Source: Acanthaster planci (taxonomy: Eukaryota > Echinodermata > Asteroidea > Valvatida > Acanthasteridae). From it: a stretch of 64,000 nucleotides of DNA. Position numbers and translations under genes: made by a program. The stretch is from NCBI RefSeq assembly GCF_001949145.1, contig NW_019091409.1, forward strand, positions 1,067,501-1,131,500. Reading direction: 5' to 3'. The notes below the pieces were generated by a model. It searched no databases and had not been told where the DNA came from. It saw nothing but the letters and a program-made list of their open reading frames with translations. Shown here in pieces: positions 26,201 to 40,264 of the stretch (position 1 is its first letter; each line of letters opens with the position of its first letter).

Positions 26201-27729
26201 TAGTTCTCTTCACTGCTCATGGTTGAAGCAGGCTTCCTCTGCCGTCCAGCTGGGCGGCCCTCATACATCAAACGTGGCCTGTTTACTTGACTCAAGGGGA
26301 CTGGATAGGGGCCAGGCATATTTCTTACACACCCCTGGTAGCACTTTCTCTGCTTCACGGCATCCAACCAGTGTGATACTCCTAATACCAGACTGCCAGA
26401 GCACAGCAGGCAACTGTGTGACATGACAGCGAAACCTCAGCCATCTTTCACAACTTAAACAATTGCCAAGTTGCCACTCCAAATATCAAGGGTCCATCAT
26501 TCGACACCTCTCTCTCCTCGCTCACTGTTGTGCTATGCAAAACTGGCAAGTCTTCATATCGGACACTGGGGGCAACATAATCAAAAGCAATAAGGTGGTC
26601 TGCCTGCGCCGACAAGGCACGAGCCAAGGCAGGAGAGTGATGGGGGAAATTACATTTGTAAAGCCATGTTGCCTATCAATTACTATAGTCTATAGGGACT
26701 CGCTGTGCTAATCAATTTAACAGAACTGCTCCATTTCACTAAAAGCAATGATACACGCAAAATTACGTCTCCCTTTTTCCCCCCTACCCCAAAAGTAAAA
26801 CATCCGTTGAGGGTAACGTTGTTACCACTACACCAAAGTAATAAGGGGTAGGGCTGAGGCACATACGATGCGCAGCACAATTCAATCACCTCTCTTGTCT
26901 GTTGTATTGACTGAGCATCAGTCATCCATTAGATGTATGGAGGAATATAAATAGTTGAGTCGCCACGGTTGAGATGCAGAGAGGAAAAGAAAAAAAATCT
27001 TCACATCTTGGAGGGTCTGTTACTGATTGATATACATTACGGGAAATAAAATAATTGACAAATATCAGGAGGGGCAAACATCGGCCGGAGACAAATAATA
27101 CACGAGCAGTCGGCGCACGGCGAGCAATTTATTTGGGCTGCAGTGTACGGGGGATGGGGGGTTGGATGTGTGAAAGAACGCTCTCCTTGCGCTCTCGCTG
27201 TGATTGATTCCAGCACGGGGGCCATAGCATTAGCACTCCCGCCATTGGAGGAACTGAGTCAATTGGAACAACTCCTCCACTCAATTGGATGGTAATTGGG
27301 AGGTTCTTACACTTGTAGTTACCAGCATTTATCTTGTGGACGATAGGGGAGAGGAGGGGCTTGTCTGGGTGTAAGAACAGAGAGGTGAGAACTGCACAGA
27401 TGCCAGAAGGAGATGGAGCGAGGACAGAGAGCAAACAAGAATTAGGTGCACTCAGGAAGTCTCACCTTCCTTCCTACGTATAGCTTCTGTTTCCTTTTCA
27501 AATGGAAATTATTTCTCACTTTTGGTGTTGTTACGGTTCTGGTTTTAAACAGGGAGGCAACTTTGGGTGTAACATACATGTAGAGGGGAACAGCTGGCGT
27601 GAAAAAATAATAATAATTTGTGCTGTCCTGAAAGTCTAAAAGCCAGTGGGTTGGAGTGGGGGTGGAGCGCGTTTTGGCAAATTGGAGAAGGTAAATGACA
27701 GGGAAGTGATCACATGTCACTAATCAAAC

Positions 27730-27859
27730 TAAGACTGTACCCAAATCTGTTGTCTAGGGCTACAGTAGGTCTAGGTCTGCAGCAAATGAAAATATGCAGG
27801 ACACTCTGATGATAGACACAGCTGTAACTCTTAAAGCCCATTATTTTAGGCACAGCCTA
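27730..27859. mobile_element. MITE, copy 2
   Basis: Same family as 14866-14989: ends read taagactgtacccaaatctg and, inverted, taggctgtgcctaaaat. Both copies share the inner words GTCTAG..GCT and TAGGTCTAGGTCT or equivalents. Non-coding. Confidence 0.55.
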
Positions 27860-30800
27860 AGCCAGCACAGTGCCAGAGATCTTGCAGCCAAGGTGCTTGT
27901 GAGTGGCTGAAATGCTCGCACCACTCAAAAATGGTTAAGAACAAGCTCTCGATGGACCGTCACGTTTCTTCAAAGCTCACTATCATTTTCACAATCTCAT
28001 CACGTCTACATTACAAAAGCATAATCTAGAAGGGTGCAAGTGTCTATTGATTCTATTTAATCAGACAACAGAAACACCAACTGCATCCCTGTCAATGTCA
28101 ACTTGAAACAATATGAATAAACTTTAAATTTCTCACGGTTGAATAGCAGTGCCTGTGGACTCCATGCAGAAGCAGTCCCTCAACAGTGGCAGAGTGAAAG
28201 GGTGGCAGGCACATGTAGCTGACTACCACTGTCATACCTTGTGAAAACTGTCACTGACAATTTGTGCACATTCAGATGAAAATCAGTTGTGCATTCAAAC
28301 CAGTGAAGTTCTCAATTGTAAGTGTTCCTAAAATTACAAACGATGCTCAATGACTTCAAGTACATCAGTACATTGCCGATTTGAGCAACAAAATAATCTG
28401 CTTGGCAGGCCCCACAATCTGCCATACATGTATATTACTGCATTCTGTTGGAGTCATCATGGTGCCCCGAATTCTGCTGGGTTCTCAGCTACAAAGCCAT
28501 TAAGGAATCCACAAAATCAATGTCTTTTATCACAACATAAAGTCCGCTCACCTTTTTCTAGTCATGTGATATGTCAGGTGGGATAAGTGTGGTTTCCCCT
28601 GCCATCGTTGATGCCATCATTAATGGCTTGCTGTCTGGCTACATTTTGATCGGTTCCTGTGAGCTTACAAACATCACGCCGCTGGCATGTGAGTTGAACA
28701 TAAGGAGGATCATCACATTCATCTATTGAACGGCAAGAAGAGAAGAAGAACACCTTTATAAAATTTTAAAGAAATTTTTATATACATGTAACTAGTCAGT
28801 TTCAACTGACATCCACAACATCATATACACATGATTAGTATAAAACTGAAGTTGAAATGGACTTTGAGATTATAACAATAGAGGTTAATACTTTAAAAAC
28901 AAAAAATGTCAGTAATTTTTAAAAATATTATCTTTATTTGGAAAACTAACCGATGAAATAAAACTCCACTAATGTAAATAGGGAAATGAAATTGATACAG
29001 AATGGAAAAGAAGTAGCATGAGTTAGATAAATACAAGCAAACTTAGGGTTTTTAGAAATTAAACAAAACTTTGGCTGGAGTTTTTGCTGTTATGTATGAA
29101 GTGATTGGCCAGAGGTCCTTCTCACAATAAATGACAATAATCAGATTAAACTATTGGCAAGTTATCCTTGTTTTCAATAGCTTGAAAAGATTATCTGCGT
29201 AACAAGGTGTACAGAAAGTAACATGACCACTTTAACTTAGGATATCCTATAATCATTGACATCCAAGGAAAGTCCAAAACTTTTGCAGCCAGAAGCATCA
29301 TGGTGATCAGTAGGACGGTTTTTTTGCTTGTCAGTCAACTTTAACAGTATTAAAAACTTGTTTTAGCTTTAGGATATATGAATGTTGCCTTCCACTGGGG
29401 AATCCCCTACTTTTTACATCATGAGTCCTTGCCTTTCACAACTTCATGCTTCCAACGACCCCATTCAAACCTTCAGCCATATATATAGTACCTTTAAGCA
29501 AATATTTAGTCTGCAGACGTACATGTACATTCACTCAATGTGCCTAACTCCCTGCACCTAGAAAATCTACCCCATATAGATGAAGTCACATCACACTGAA
29601 TAGCACACACAGTGTCGCGTGTTGAAAATTCAGTCTCTTACCCGACAGTGAAAAAAAGAAAAGAAAGGAAAATCATACATTCAATGAAACACATGAGAAA
29701 GTGGAGGACTTACAGGCAGCCTGTCTGCAGCCGATCAATGCGACGGACGGATGCGTATTGAGTGAACGCCGATTAAGGTGTCTCCTCTGCGGCACACCGC
29801 TGTACATGTTGACAATGCACTTCAACTATAAACAAATAAAGTTGGGGGTTTTGTGCAAGTCTGATGAGCACAACCTTTAGTGCACGGCTAGGTCAATTAT
29901 TGTGGTAATCTCTTCTTCTTTCAATTTAGGAGAACAAAAAAAAAGAAAAGAAAGAAAAAAAGGGGCAAACAGGAGGGACTATTGGTTGCTGTGGTGGAAG
30001 CACAGGGCGGCTTATCAGACAGAGGTTATTCAAGCTTTGCAATCCTATGTAAATAGCGATCCAACATGAGGATATATTCTAGGCCTGTTGTCAGGTGGAT
30101 GTTGGATTTTTTTCCCCCCTCTGGTTGGCCCACATTTAGCAGTATTCACCACCAGATTACTTTGTTTGGAGACTGAAGAGGTTATCTAGCTGATGACTTC
30201 TCTCTGACGAATCAACCACTTCATACTTGGGGAAGGAGGGGGATAGAACTTGTGTTGCTACCACATTAGTTTTTTTGGCCACAAAGACTGTTAGATAAGA
30301 TTGAATGGCAGGTGGTATTAAACCAGTTTCGATCTTGCCGTGAGATTACTTAAGACAAAAAAATTAAAACATGACAAGCTACAGGATGTTTTAGCAGAAG
30401 TCATGACGACTCTGAACCTGAAGATAACAATGACCAACCTGTTGTATTTTCGGCACAGTGGATCCAATGTTTTCCATAAAACAATGTCCACCCTTCCATG
30501 ATTAAATCTTCAGTGCAGAGCTCATTCGAATTTGACGACACCAAGCCCAACATTAAGCTGACTGGAATTCAATTCATCAGCTGCAGGACTCCAATCAACA
30601 CCAAGTGCAATATGGGTGACTGCAATGGTATCATAGAAGTGCGTGCATCACAGCATACTGCCAAGTGTTCACCTCAACTCTACAAAGCAGAGCCGACTTT
30701 TTAAATTTTTGATGTCGACACCCTGCAAACCTGACCCTGATGTTAACTACCCATCCATGCATATTACATGCGCAAACGTGAACATGTTGTTATGATGGGT

Positions 30801-33800
30801 TGTGGAAAAAGCCTCTCTGTGGTACCATATCATAACAACTTGGTGTACATGTGCTAGTAAACGTACACTAACCGTACCTGTATAGACTGTGACTCACCTG
30901 TATTTAATTGATTGTATGTGAGCTTCCTCACTGAATTGTTTTACGTACATGCGTATAAGGAGAGACAAACGTTCAATGGTGGTATTGGCTTAGTTTTGAA
31001 AATCCTAGGTCATCTCATCAGAGACGAATGGTTTTGAAAAGGCAGTAAGACTGCAAATTAAAAAAAAGGGAAAACATCAGTTTTGCCATGGAAATCCCAT
31101 TCTAACATTTGTCTCAGAAGAAGCTACCATCTCTGCATTCTTACAGTTTGAAAAATTGACAGTGTGGGCATGTACTCTGCACATTATGATCAGCTCCTAA
31201 CAAGCAATTGGATTTATCCTGAAACAGGGTGAAAAACTTGGCAGGACGTGCCATGGGCTTTTGACAAAGAGTATTCTGAGCTAAAACTACTGCCCCCCAA
31301 ACTCTAGAGCCTGGCATGTAAAGTATTCTGCCGTAGCAATCTCTAAAAAGATCACATATGTTCATATACGTCAAATCACTGAATATAAATCGAACAGAGA
31401 GCCAGTGTATATCAGTTCAAATGATAAACTTTATGAATTGACAACTTTCCCATTTCAGTGCCTTTTTAAAAGTTGGCAGCATGTCAGTTTTGTCCGACAC
31501 TTCAAAATACTAAAAAGATCTTTACAGAGTTAAAGTTAAAGTGTTAAAGAGTTAAAGTGATAGGCCTACCTCAAATTGGAAAGTTTGAAAACAAAAGCTC
31601 AGTTTGGGAGTTTTTCAAGGCATTGGCCTATTTGATTTTTTTCTTCAGTTGTGTAAAAGGGAAATTTCCCAACCTACGCTGCAAAAAGTAGGCCTGTCTT
31701 TTAAGCCTAGGCCAAGTTGGACGCCAGTCTTTATCAGTATGGTCAGGAAGTCCACCTGGGCTATTTTTATAGCCTAACATGATTCAGTTGTAAGGTTAAA
31801 AACAATACCTAATACAAGAGGGTGGAGGTGTCCTAAAAGTAAGGATTTCCCACTCAGTCACTACGGTCGTGACAGACCTGGTAGAGTGTTATCATGACGC
31901 ACTTGAAACTAACAGATTGATTCCACTCTTCGCTAAGACGCAAGACGTTCTACCTTCGTCTCAGATAATTTGTTGTTGAAAGTCACATAGGGCGCCCTCT
32001 ATCGCCATAGCATTTACATACGTATATGGCACAGGGCATTGACAAACTTTCAGCCAATCACGTTGCACAAGTGTCACCAGTAATGTATAATAAAGTGGCC
32101 TCCTAATGCACGTAATGCAGTGAAAAGCGGCGAGGGAGGGGTTAAAGGGACATTAGTTACTCCCTGCACTGGCCACAAAATTACACGTTTTGCCTGATCA
32201 TCCCAACTTCAGGATTTGCCATACAAGGGTCTTAAGTTCGAGCTTGCACCCTGGGGCTGCTTCTGTACACATACGCTTGAGACTCTTTTCGTATGATTAT
32301 TAGGAGGTCAGTTCAATTTTCAGGTGGTTGAACACATAAGTCAGCTGACTGTCGTCATTTTCCCCCAAGTTAATAATAACATGTTGGACACTTTTAACAC
32401 TTATTATTTTAGTCCGATTGTTAACCTGGAAAATATAGATCTATAAAGACAACATGGTCGTACGAAAGGTACGCCCAACTCCACTCAAAACGTACCTTCC
32501 ATCTTGCGGAGCAAAATGAATGGCCCCATTAAAGTCGATGTGGTGTCACCAGAAAACCTTTTTGGGGTGGGGGTTTAAAACTAGCGGATGGCCTAATCTC
32601 CCACAGCAATATTTGTCGGGATCTAGATGCTCCAAAGGAATTGTACTTGACGATAAAAAGGAGCCTTACGAACAAAACCTGTCAACTAATCAAAATGGCA
32701 ACGAGCAAATAAAACCCATACAATGGCGAATGGTTTCAGCTTCCTCATAATTACTGATAACAAACCAAGGGTTCTGGGGGGGGGCTTCACGCTAAATTGG
32801 GGGGGGGGGCTGGTTGGTTGTTGGACATAATCGTGATCACCTCAGGATATGCAAGTGGGGAGCTGCGTCCGGGGGCGACATTTTTCATGGGGGCGTGCGC
32901 TCCACCCCCCGGCCACGCCCCTGGAAAGGGGAAATTACTGACGAATACTGACAAAATTTCTTTTAAATATGGCGTCCTCACTGTCTGAGTTTCATCCATT
33001 GTTCGATGGAGCGCGTTTTTGAGCGGGTGTCTATAACATAAACTATTCTTGCAATGCAAAACAGTTTTAAAACAAGAGCAAGTGAAGAAAACAAGTAAAA
33101 AACCTGCAGTGAAATGAAGCGATTTTTAACTGATCTGAAAACATGACGGCTTTGTAGATTAGGGCCTTTTGGTGATAAAAATCGATATTATCAAATGAAC
33201 AGAATCTGTGGAAACATAGAATCAAGGAAGCAACTTCTATCATAAAAAAATTAGACAGACCTTTTGAAATTCCATTACGCTTTAACAGAAAGCAATTTCT
33301 TTTTCAAATTTTCACTTAAAATGAACTGTCTTTTAAGTCAGTGTTGTGGATTGGTAGTACAACAGCAACACAATGAATCTTACAAAGTGAACCATAAATA
33401 TCAAAATTGTTTCTCCTTTAAAAACTATTTAACTAAATCCCGTCCACTCGATTCCTACTCAGGTAATTCAGTTATTTTCCCGTCGAGAATGATCGGTGGG
33501 CCATGGGATGTACGTTATGAAATGCCCCTACCCAATTGACCCATAAAATTAGTAGTTGTATTGATTAAAGAGCTGTCGGTGATTTATTTATTTTTTCCCC
33601 ATGAGAGTCAAGGCTTCGCCGAGTGTATTGCTTTTATTATCAGAACGGCGATGAAATGTAATGGTGGGCCCGACATGCCTAATTTATTCCAAATCACACA
33701 ACCAAATATCGTTTTGCACGGTTTCAAAACTATGGCTGTGATATCAGCCATAAGATAAGCATAGTGGGGGAACTATAACTATCCAGAAAAGGAATCTTAA

Positions 33801-36800
33801 ATGGAATTAATGAACTCAAGTCCATTTCATTTGTGATTTGTCTATTTATCGCGCATGGATGTGGATGGCTCAGTAAAAGCGGCACGTTGAAATAAAATAT
33901 TTGAAGGCTGGAAAGTGACAGGAACTTAGGCTGAAGTAACGTGTCTAACACTTGTAAGTTTAATGTCAGATGCGTGGGATGTGTTTTATGCTTATCGAAT
34001 TATAATGTTTAATTCGAGGCGCAGCGTGTATGCGGGCGTTTGTTCATGAGCTGACGAGATGCACCGCTGAAATGCAGCTTGGTTTTGTGTTTGGAGGGAA
34101 ATGTCAATATTTGAGGCATGTTAAGTGTCCTCGGGGCAACAGACGCAGTGGTCATGCTACAAGTATTGAAAGCGACTGTCTGTTATGAGAGGGTATGGGC
34201 GCCGGGCACACGATGATCGCAGCTGTTGGAGCGATGTATAGCTATTGCGGAGACAAGGATAGAGGGCGCATGTTCCTGGGAGCTGGTTTTGGCATATCAA
34301 CGATTTACAACCGCGTCCGAAACGGGCTCCTGGAGTTATGGCTACGCCTGTTGTCGACAGGTTTTTATTTTTGGGGGGTGGAGGGTGGACCCGACTTGAA
34401 TAAAGGCTATAATCGCGATTTTTCTCCCCAAATTGAAGTTAAGTCCGACATTTCAACAGGGGCACTTCTATAATCCAAGAGGCACAAAGACTAATAATCT
34501 CCTCTCTGGAACCATGCATTTTTCCGTACAGGAAAGAATACTATGGTACATCCCCAGACAGTTGTGCAATAAAAAAGCACGCTGTCGGTAGGGATTCACG
34601 TATCAGGCTTAGTCTTGCCAATCCTCTTAGATTTGGACGTGACCGTCTGAGGCGCCGAGAATTTTTTTCCCCGAGATCTCGTCTGTTGTACAGTTGTCTC
34701 ATTAATAGCTTCTGACGTTGCGCCCTCACTTTTTTTGTTTTTGTTTTATGGCAACAAAAATCGACGTGTATCGAGATTTCTCAGTAACACGAAGGGCTGA
34801 GAGAGAGAGACAGAGTAGCAGTGGGGAGTACACTAACGACACGTACAAGTATCACTGCAGAAATCTCTCAGGGACAACCTCCTCCAAAAGGAAGCAGCAA
34901 GCCCACAACGTTCCATTTTGCCCGTCCAGCCACTTGCAAAACCAGTCATCTGTATACATCGCACAGGTGCACACCAATGTAATAAACCAAAAACTAATAC
35001 AAATAACATTGTTTAGTTGTATATTATACATTATAATTTTCCAAAATCTGAAGCCGAGGGGAATGGAACATCCAATACACGTATCATCGAATCTTGTTCC
35101 CACCATTGCATGAATGTGAAACATTCCCGTGTCTTTATGCTTAAAGAAAACCTCTGTGTCCGAGTGACCCTTTTCCCTTATCAGTTCGACAAATTATCGT
35201 GACACGAACTTGTCCCGTTTCCGAATTAGCTCGTGCTTCAACACCTGTTCCTGGATATCTTGAGATCTGCTCTTATCGTTTGACGGCATATTTTCACTAC
35301 TTTATTTTTAGACGCATCGATCAGCATCACTTACTGACTCGGAGATTTCTTCACCGTTTTAATGACCTATGCACACAGCTAAATCTGATGGGACAGTTTC
35401 GGTAACGGCTTTCGGTCGTGGTCAAGACACATCTGTCCTTCACTAGCAGATGTGAAGACTTGGGTTAGAATTCTCCCTTGATCAAGTATGCACATTTTAA
35501 TGCCACTGGCCTGGGCAAATATTCTGCATGTTCAAAGAGTTTTCATCTATTCTGTAACGGGGTTGAAACACAATACAGATCTTGTTCATGTGAGAGTGCA
35601 AAAATATATTCTTTATTGTCATTTCCTGCATACAACACACTGTCTGCACAATAAACAGTAATTTCAGTTTACATGTAAATGATTTAAAAGGTATGTCTAC
35701 CACATCCGCCTACGTGAAATAACTTTAAATTATCATATTTCACATTTTGAAGGGTGGGAAAATGTATTTACGGAATTATACACATTATTACCATTCACAG
35801 CGTAGGATTTTGTTTTTACGTATAGAGTTAGAGTACTTCAAAACCTCACCGTGGCTTGCGCAGCAAAAACAGAAAACCAGTACACACACTGTATATATTC
35901 CCAGTTGAAAGAAAATAACATTGGAACACAATGCATTAGAGACCAAGACAACACAAAGCTTGCAGATATAATATCACTTGATACTTCATAAACCATGGTG
36001 CTCGTTAACATTCACGTCATAGTACGATTTCCATCAATTAGAGGCCCACCTTCCGTTTCACTTATATACAAAACAAAAACAACCGAAGGTCTTTTGTGAC
36101 GTGCAGTAATCGTGCAGTTTACGGTGTAGCCAATGGCAACAGATCTCAAAGACGAAATGTTACTTCATACAATGCTAAATGTTTGAGAAAAATCTTAGTT
36201 CATTCATCAAGATGATGACCTTTGTCAATGCCTTTCACTGAGCCCGACCTTTCATCTAAAAATAAGGTCGGTGTGTAGGAAGAAATTTCTCTGGTTTTTA
36301 TATTAAAAACTGGATTTCTTTTACAATTTACTCGAGTACTTCCCAAGAGGTGGCCATACTGCAGAAATAAGGGATTTCAATTTTCTCAAAGTTTGCTTGT
36401 ACTAAATACAAAGAAAACTAGGACCAGAACTTTTCACTTGTCACAACCACTTACAATACCGAGCTAGTTTTAAGTAGAGATATTTCGTCCACAATCGTCC
36501 TACAATTCAAAGGTAAGAAAAACACTCAAGGCAAAATAACCCAACAGTCTAAGTCCTACAATGCAGTAAAACAAACCATTAGAGACAAATTAAATTAGAC
36601 AATTTCTTTCATGACATAGTCCCATTCACGCACCCATTAAATAAATCCTGTCATCTGATTAGTGGGTCACTGATCAGATGCCAGTGCATTAGTATCTCTA
36701 AGCATGACACGGCGGCATGGAAAAAAAGATAAAATTCTACTGCAGAAACCTTTGTACTTAGAACGATGCAATTTAATTCGATGACGCAGGCACTTAGCCA

Positions 36801-36907
36801 AGATTTATTCAGATAATGAAGGGTTCAAATTGGTGCAATGGAAAGAACAATTCAATTCACAGACAACCAAGTGGAATGTCCCTGTCTGTTAATTAAATTA
36901 AGTTTGC

Positions 36908-37760
36908 TCATCTGTGAAAAAATCCTCATCCCCGAAGGAAATGTGGCACTTTCGATTCCTTAAAAAAATTGTCAACCATGGTTCTGGGCGGTTACGCCAC
37001 AGTATTCCACCCATCCTAAAATCAACGCAAGGTTACTGCTCCAAATAATCATAGGATAATGCTGAAAACTCAGATGACTTCATTCATGCTCCCCTACCCA
37101 ATAAAAATCTGTGCCTTAGAAGAAAATACCAAGAAAAATAAAACACATGCACAAACAGGGAAACAAAGCAAGACCTTCCCCAAAAAGGAAAAAAAAGTCA
37201 TGTACATCTGCATAATTTCATCACAAAGGCCAAAATCAGATGTTAACAAAACCTACATGTGAAATAGTATTTTACAAATAAAACAATCTAATCATAAAAA
37301 TACTGAGGTTCACTACACTTTATATAAGCATTACTTCACAGTGGTAATTAAATATTTATAAGCCATTTATGCAGCAGTGTACACAAAAGTTAGCAATCTT
37401 GATTCTGCAAAAAGTCTTTTCCAGTCTCTAATCTAAGGCAAAGCAGTAAAACCAGTCTGGAATGATCTTAGGGCCAAAAAGTTCCACAAATAAGCTAGTG
37501 AGTTTATTAAGATACCCCCTCCCCCCAAAAACAAACAAGATGAATTGCAAAAAAAATCAATTCGAGCAGTTTGTTCACACATAAAAGAATCCTCATTCCT
37601 CGAGGAAAGATGGTTGGAAAGTTACAAAAATGCAGGCACTTTCAATTTCTAAAAAAAAAATGGCAACTGAGTTTCCCACAGCATCCTGACCTCCCTCACA
37701 TCAGCGCAGGGTTTCTGCTCTAAATTATTACAGAATAATGCTGACCTCTTCATTTTGTAG
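36908..37760. repeat. Diverged two-copy duplication, about 670 bp apart
   Basis: 36908-37075 and 37579-37755 align in order: aatcctcatccccgaagga / aatcctcattcctcgagga, gcactttcgattcct / gcactttcaatttct, then cacagtattcc / cacagcatcc, cgcaaggttactgctc / cgcagggtttctgctc, and ggataatgctga / gaataatgctga. Confidence 0.6.
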
Positions 37761-38692
37761 AGCATCTGTAATTTTAGATGGCTTCCTTTCAGGTAGAAAG
37801 AGCATGCTTAAACTTTCAAAAGATCTGATCAAATTCCATTTCCATGACAACTACCCTTAATTTATCACTAGAAGACTTAATCAGCGAAGAAGGTAGCTTA
37901 CCCAGTTCCCAACTCAAAATGATGAAATGCTCTTAAAGCTATGCAAGGAGTGAATCGTTTCAGCCTAGGGAGGGGTTCCTGTTCTCTTCTGTGATATTCA
38001 CTAAAGAGGACTAAAAATGAAGTAATAATGATGGACAGAGCAACCTGAAAGTTTGTAAATATACAAAAATTTGCTTTTGAAGCATTCAAGAAAAACGCCA
38101 CTGGTTCCCGCTGAAACTTATCATAATGCAACAGCAATCAATTTAAAAAAAGGCTTACAATTGTTTTCAAACCTTCTAGCCCTCAACCCCTCTAATGATT
38201 GAAGGGGATGATGCATTTCAATTTTTCCCACTCTTAGCACTTACAAAGTTATCTCTCTCTGACTAACCAACAAACAAAAAGCCAAGAAAAAAGTGCAGTA
38301 AAACAAAGTTAGACCAACCGTTTTACACAGTGCAAAGTTAGCAAAACAAAATCACCAAATTTTCACAAAGAATTTAATTTTTGGATTTTACAAAACTGCT
38401 TTAGGCGATAGCTAAGAATTTAAATATTAACAATAATAACAACCTGCCATTTACAGTAGGACTGTTCTAAATGCAAGAGAGTACACATTTACTTCCGTAC
38501 ATTTAGTGCAATTGTATCCATGACGTAATTTTTCTAGACCCAACTGCCAGATGGAGTATGATTGGCTCCTGCATCACACCTCACTTTACAGAACAGCAAC
38601 AGGCCAATCACAGGCATTGCCAGGATTTTTGTCCAGGAGGATGTGGAAGGAGAGGGAGGTGGTAGGCGCCTGCCCCGCCACCCCCTCCCATG

Positions 38693-38877
38693 NNNNNNNN
38701 NNNNNNNNNNNNNNNNNNNNNNNNNNNNNNNNNNNNNNNNNNNNNNNNNNNNNNNNNNNNNNNNNNNNNNNNNNNNNNNNNNNNNNNNNNNNNNNNNNNN
38801 NNNNNNNNNNNNNNNNNNNNNNNNNNNNNNNNNNNNNNNNNNNNNNNNNNNNNNNNNNNNNNNNNNNNNNNNNNNNN
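38693..38877. other. Assembly gap (185 N)
   Basis: Run of N. The right flank starts directly in a 26-bp tandem repeat, a likely reason for the gap. Confidence 0.99.
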
Positions 38878-38929
38878 ATACCTATGCTGTGGACCACTGC
38901 CTGATACCTATGCTGTGGACCACTGCCTG
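38878..38929. repeat. 26-bp tandem repeat at the gap edge
   Basis: Two identical visible copies of a unit beginning atacctatgctgtgg. The array probably continues into the gap. Confidence 0.85.
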
Positions 38930-39769
38930 ATACAGGGGTACCTTTTTGTCTGAGTAGGACATGACCACTCCTTACAGCTGAAAGGTAATTTCAAAGGAAT
39001 ACTTAATTTCCCTTCCTTCCAAAAGCATGTAAGTTGCAAATCACAAAGCAATTTCCCAATCTTTTTGCCCCCGCCCCCCAAAAAAGTCGGGCCCTCCCTT
39101 AAAATATGGCGCTGGATCTGCTCTTGGAGACTTGTAGAAGCTGAAAGATAAAATAGCTAAAATGAAAAGAAAAATATCAAAATAATACAGATTTAATAAA
39201 TTTATGGTAATCAATTTTATTGATTACCCAACATGCATTGTAGAAAGAAGGGAATACCTTTAAATAAATTCAAATTTTAACACAGATTTATTCATTGCAT
39301 GGGATTTGCCTCTACGATGGAATGTTTGAAATTGCATCAAAATATTCTCATGTTGTTGCATTTCAATAAATTTCATGATTACAGCATGCTCTGCACAACA
39401 GGCATTCAATAGTATTAAAGTTCCAAGCAAGCCCAGCTGCCTCTCTGCCTGTAACCTGGAGAAGCCCTTGAGCAGAGATGAATCGTGCACGCCTGTTCTT
39501 TCAGTCCATGTCTTTCGGTCCATCCTCTACTCAGTCAGTCGTGACTTCTTTACCTCAGAAAGGTAAAACATCTAACATTTGAGGAACTCTCCATGTTCCA
39601 AAAGGCAAAACTTTCGCAAATATTCATGATGATGAACAAAATGAAATTCTCCCCACTTATTCCATTCGGCAGAGTAGCTATTCCATATTGCACATATCAA
39701 GCTATGGGCTGGTATTTATGCTAAGCAATATTAGTATATGCATATAATATGAAGATCTTTTTTCCTTCA

Positions 39770-40103
39770 CTAGAAAATTAAAATAATTTTATTCCTCGGA
39801 CTGATCATTACTCAAAGACCAGACACATAGACAATTAAGGCAGCAATTCAAAACAAATTATACAAAAACTAAACAGAAAAGAATAGTCTCTCATCAGGTC
39901 AAAGCGACTCCTTAAACAGCAATTTTTTAAAGACTTGAAGTTGTTCTTCGCGGGAACAAAATTTCAGAAAAGAGCCCGTTCATTGTTACTTGTTTTCTGT
40001 CCGAGAAGCCCACTCAACCGAACAAAGGATATACCATATGTACACAGCTGATTCAATCCATGTTGAAGGAGTTGTTACATGTAAGTTCGGTCACTGCCAC
40101 AGG
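39770..40103 (-). other. Probable 3' UTR of the 2DBD receptor with an AATAAA
   Basis: The first clear minus-strand AATAAA after the stop codon is at 39793-39788 (TTTATT on the plus strand), about 310 nt downstream of TAA. A second lies at 39292-39287. Either could be the poly(A) signal. The choice is inference without transcript data. Confidence 0.35.
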
Positions 40104-40264
40104 TTACAGGTTGATTTCAGCAAAGAGCGCGGGCAGGGTGACATCCGGGGAGGGCTGCTGGCTGTAACCCTCCTTGATGCTCTTCTTGTGCAAGAGCTCA
40201 ATCTGGTACAGTCGGGGCAGGAAGCTGATGAATTTCAAGTACTGCTTCAGTTCCCCGTATTTTT
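40104..40264 (-). CDS. 2DBD receptor exon 9: C-terminal LBD and AF-2 helix
   Basis: Completes Glu 799, then codons 800-851 and TAA at 40106-40104. Reads [27 protein letters not shown] (LBD helices 10/11) and ends [10 protein letters not shown], which fits the activation-helix pattern (two hydrophobic, x, Glu, two hydrophobic). An intact AF-2 suggests co-activator binding is possible. Acceptor CTCGCAG before 40264. Confidence 0.92.

Larger units (their letters stand above)
20001..40103. other. Intergenic tract between the two receptors, part 2
   Basis: No convincing exon found. Holds MITE copy 2 (27730-27859), G-runs near 32776-32810, a CpG-richer, possibly regulatory or 5'-UTR stretch around 33.5-35.4 kb, a two-copy diverged duplication (36908-37760) and a scaffold gap (38693-38877) flanked by a tandem repeat. 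The left side of this tract could contain non-coding 5' exons of receptor A; the far right (about 39.3-40.1 kb) is the probable 3' UTR of the 2DBD receptor. Confidence 0.45.

Noticed and set aside
32770-32815. G-runs as a G-quadruplex regulatory element
   Set aside because: Homopolymeric G tracts beside low-complexity sequence; no link to a promoter visible.
38551-38953. Open frames spanning the gap at 38693-38877
   Set aside because: They exist only because N codons are read through; not real coding evidence.
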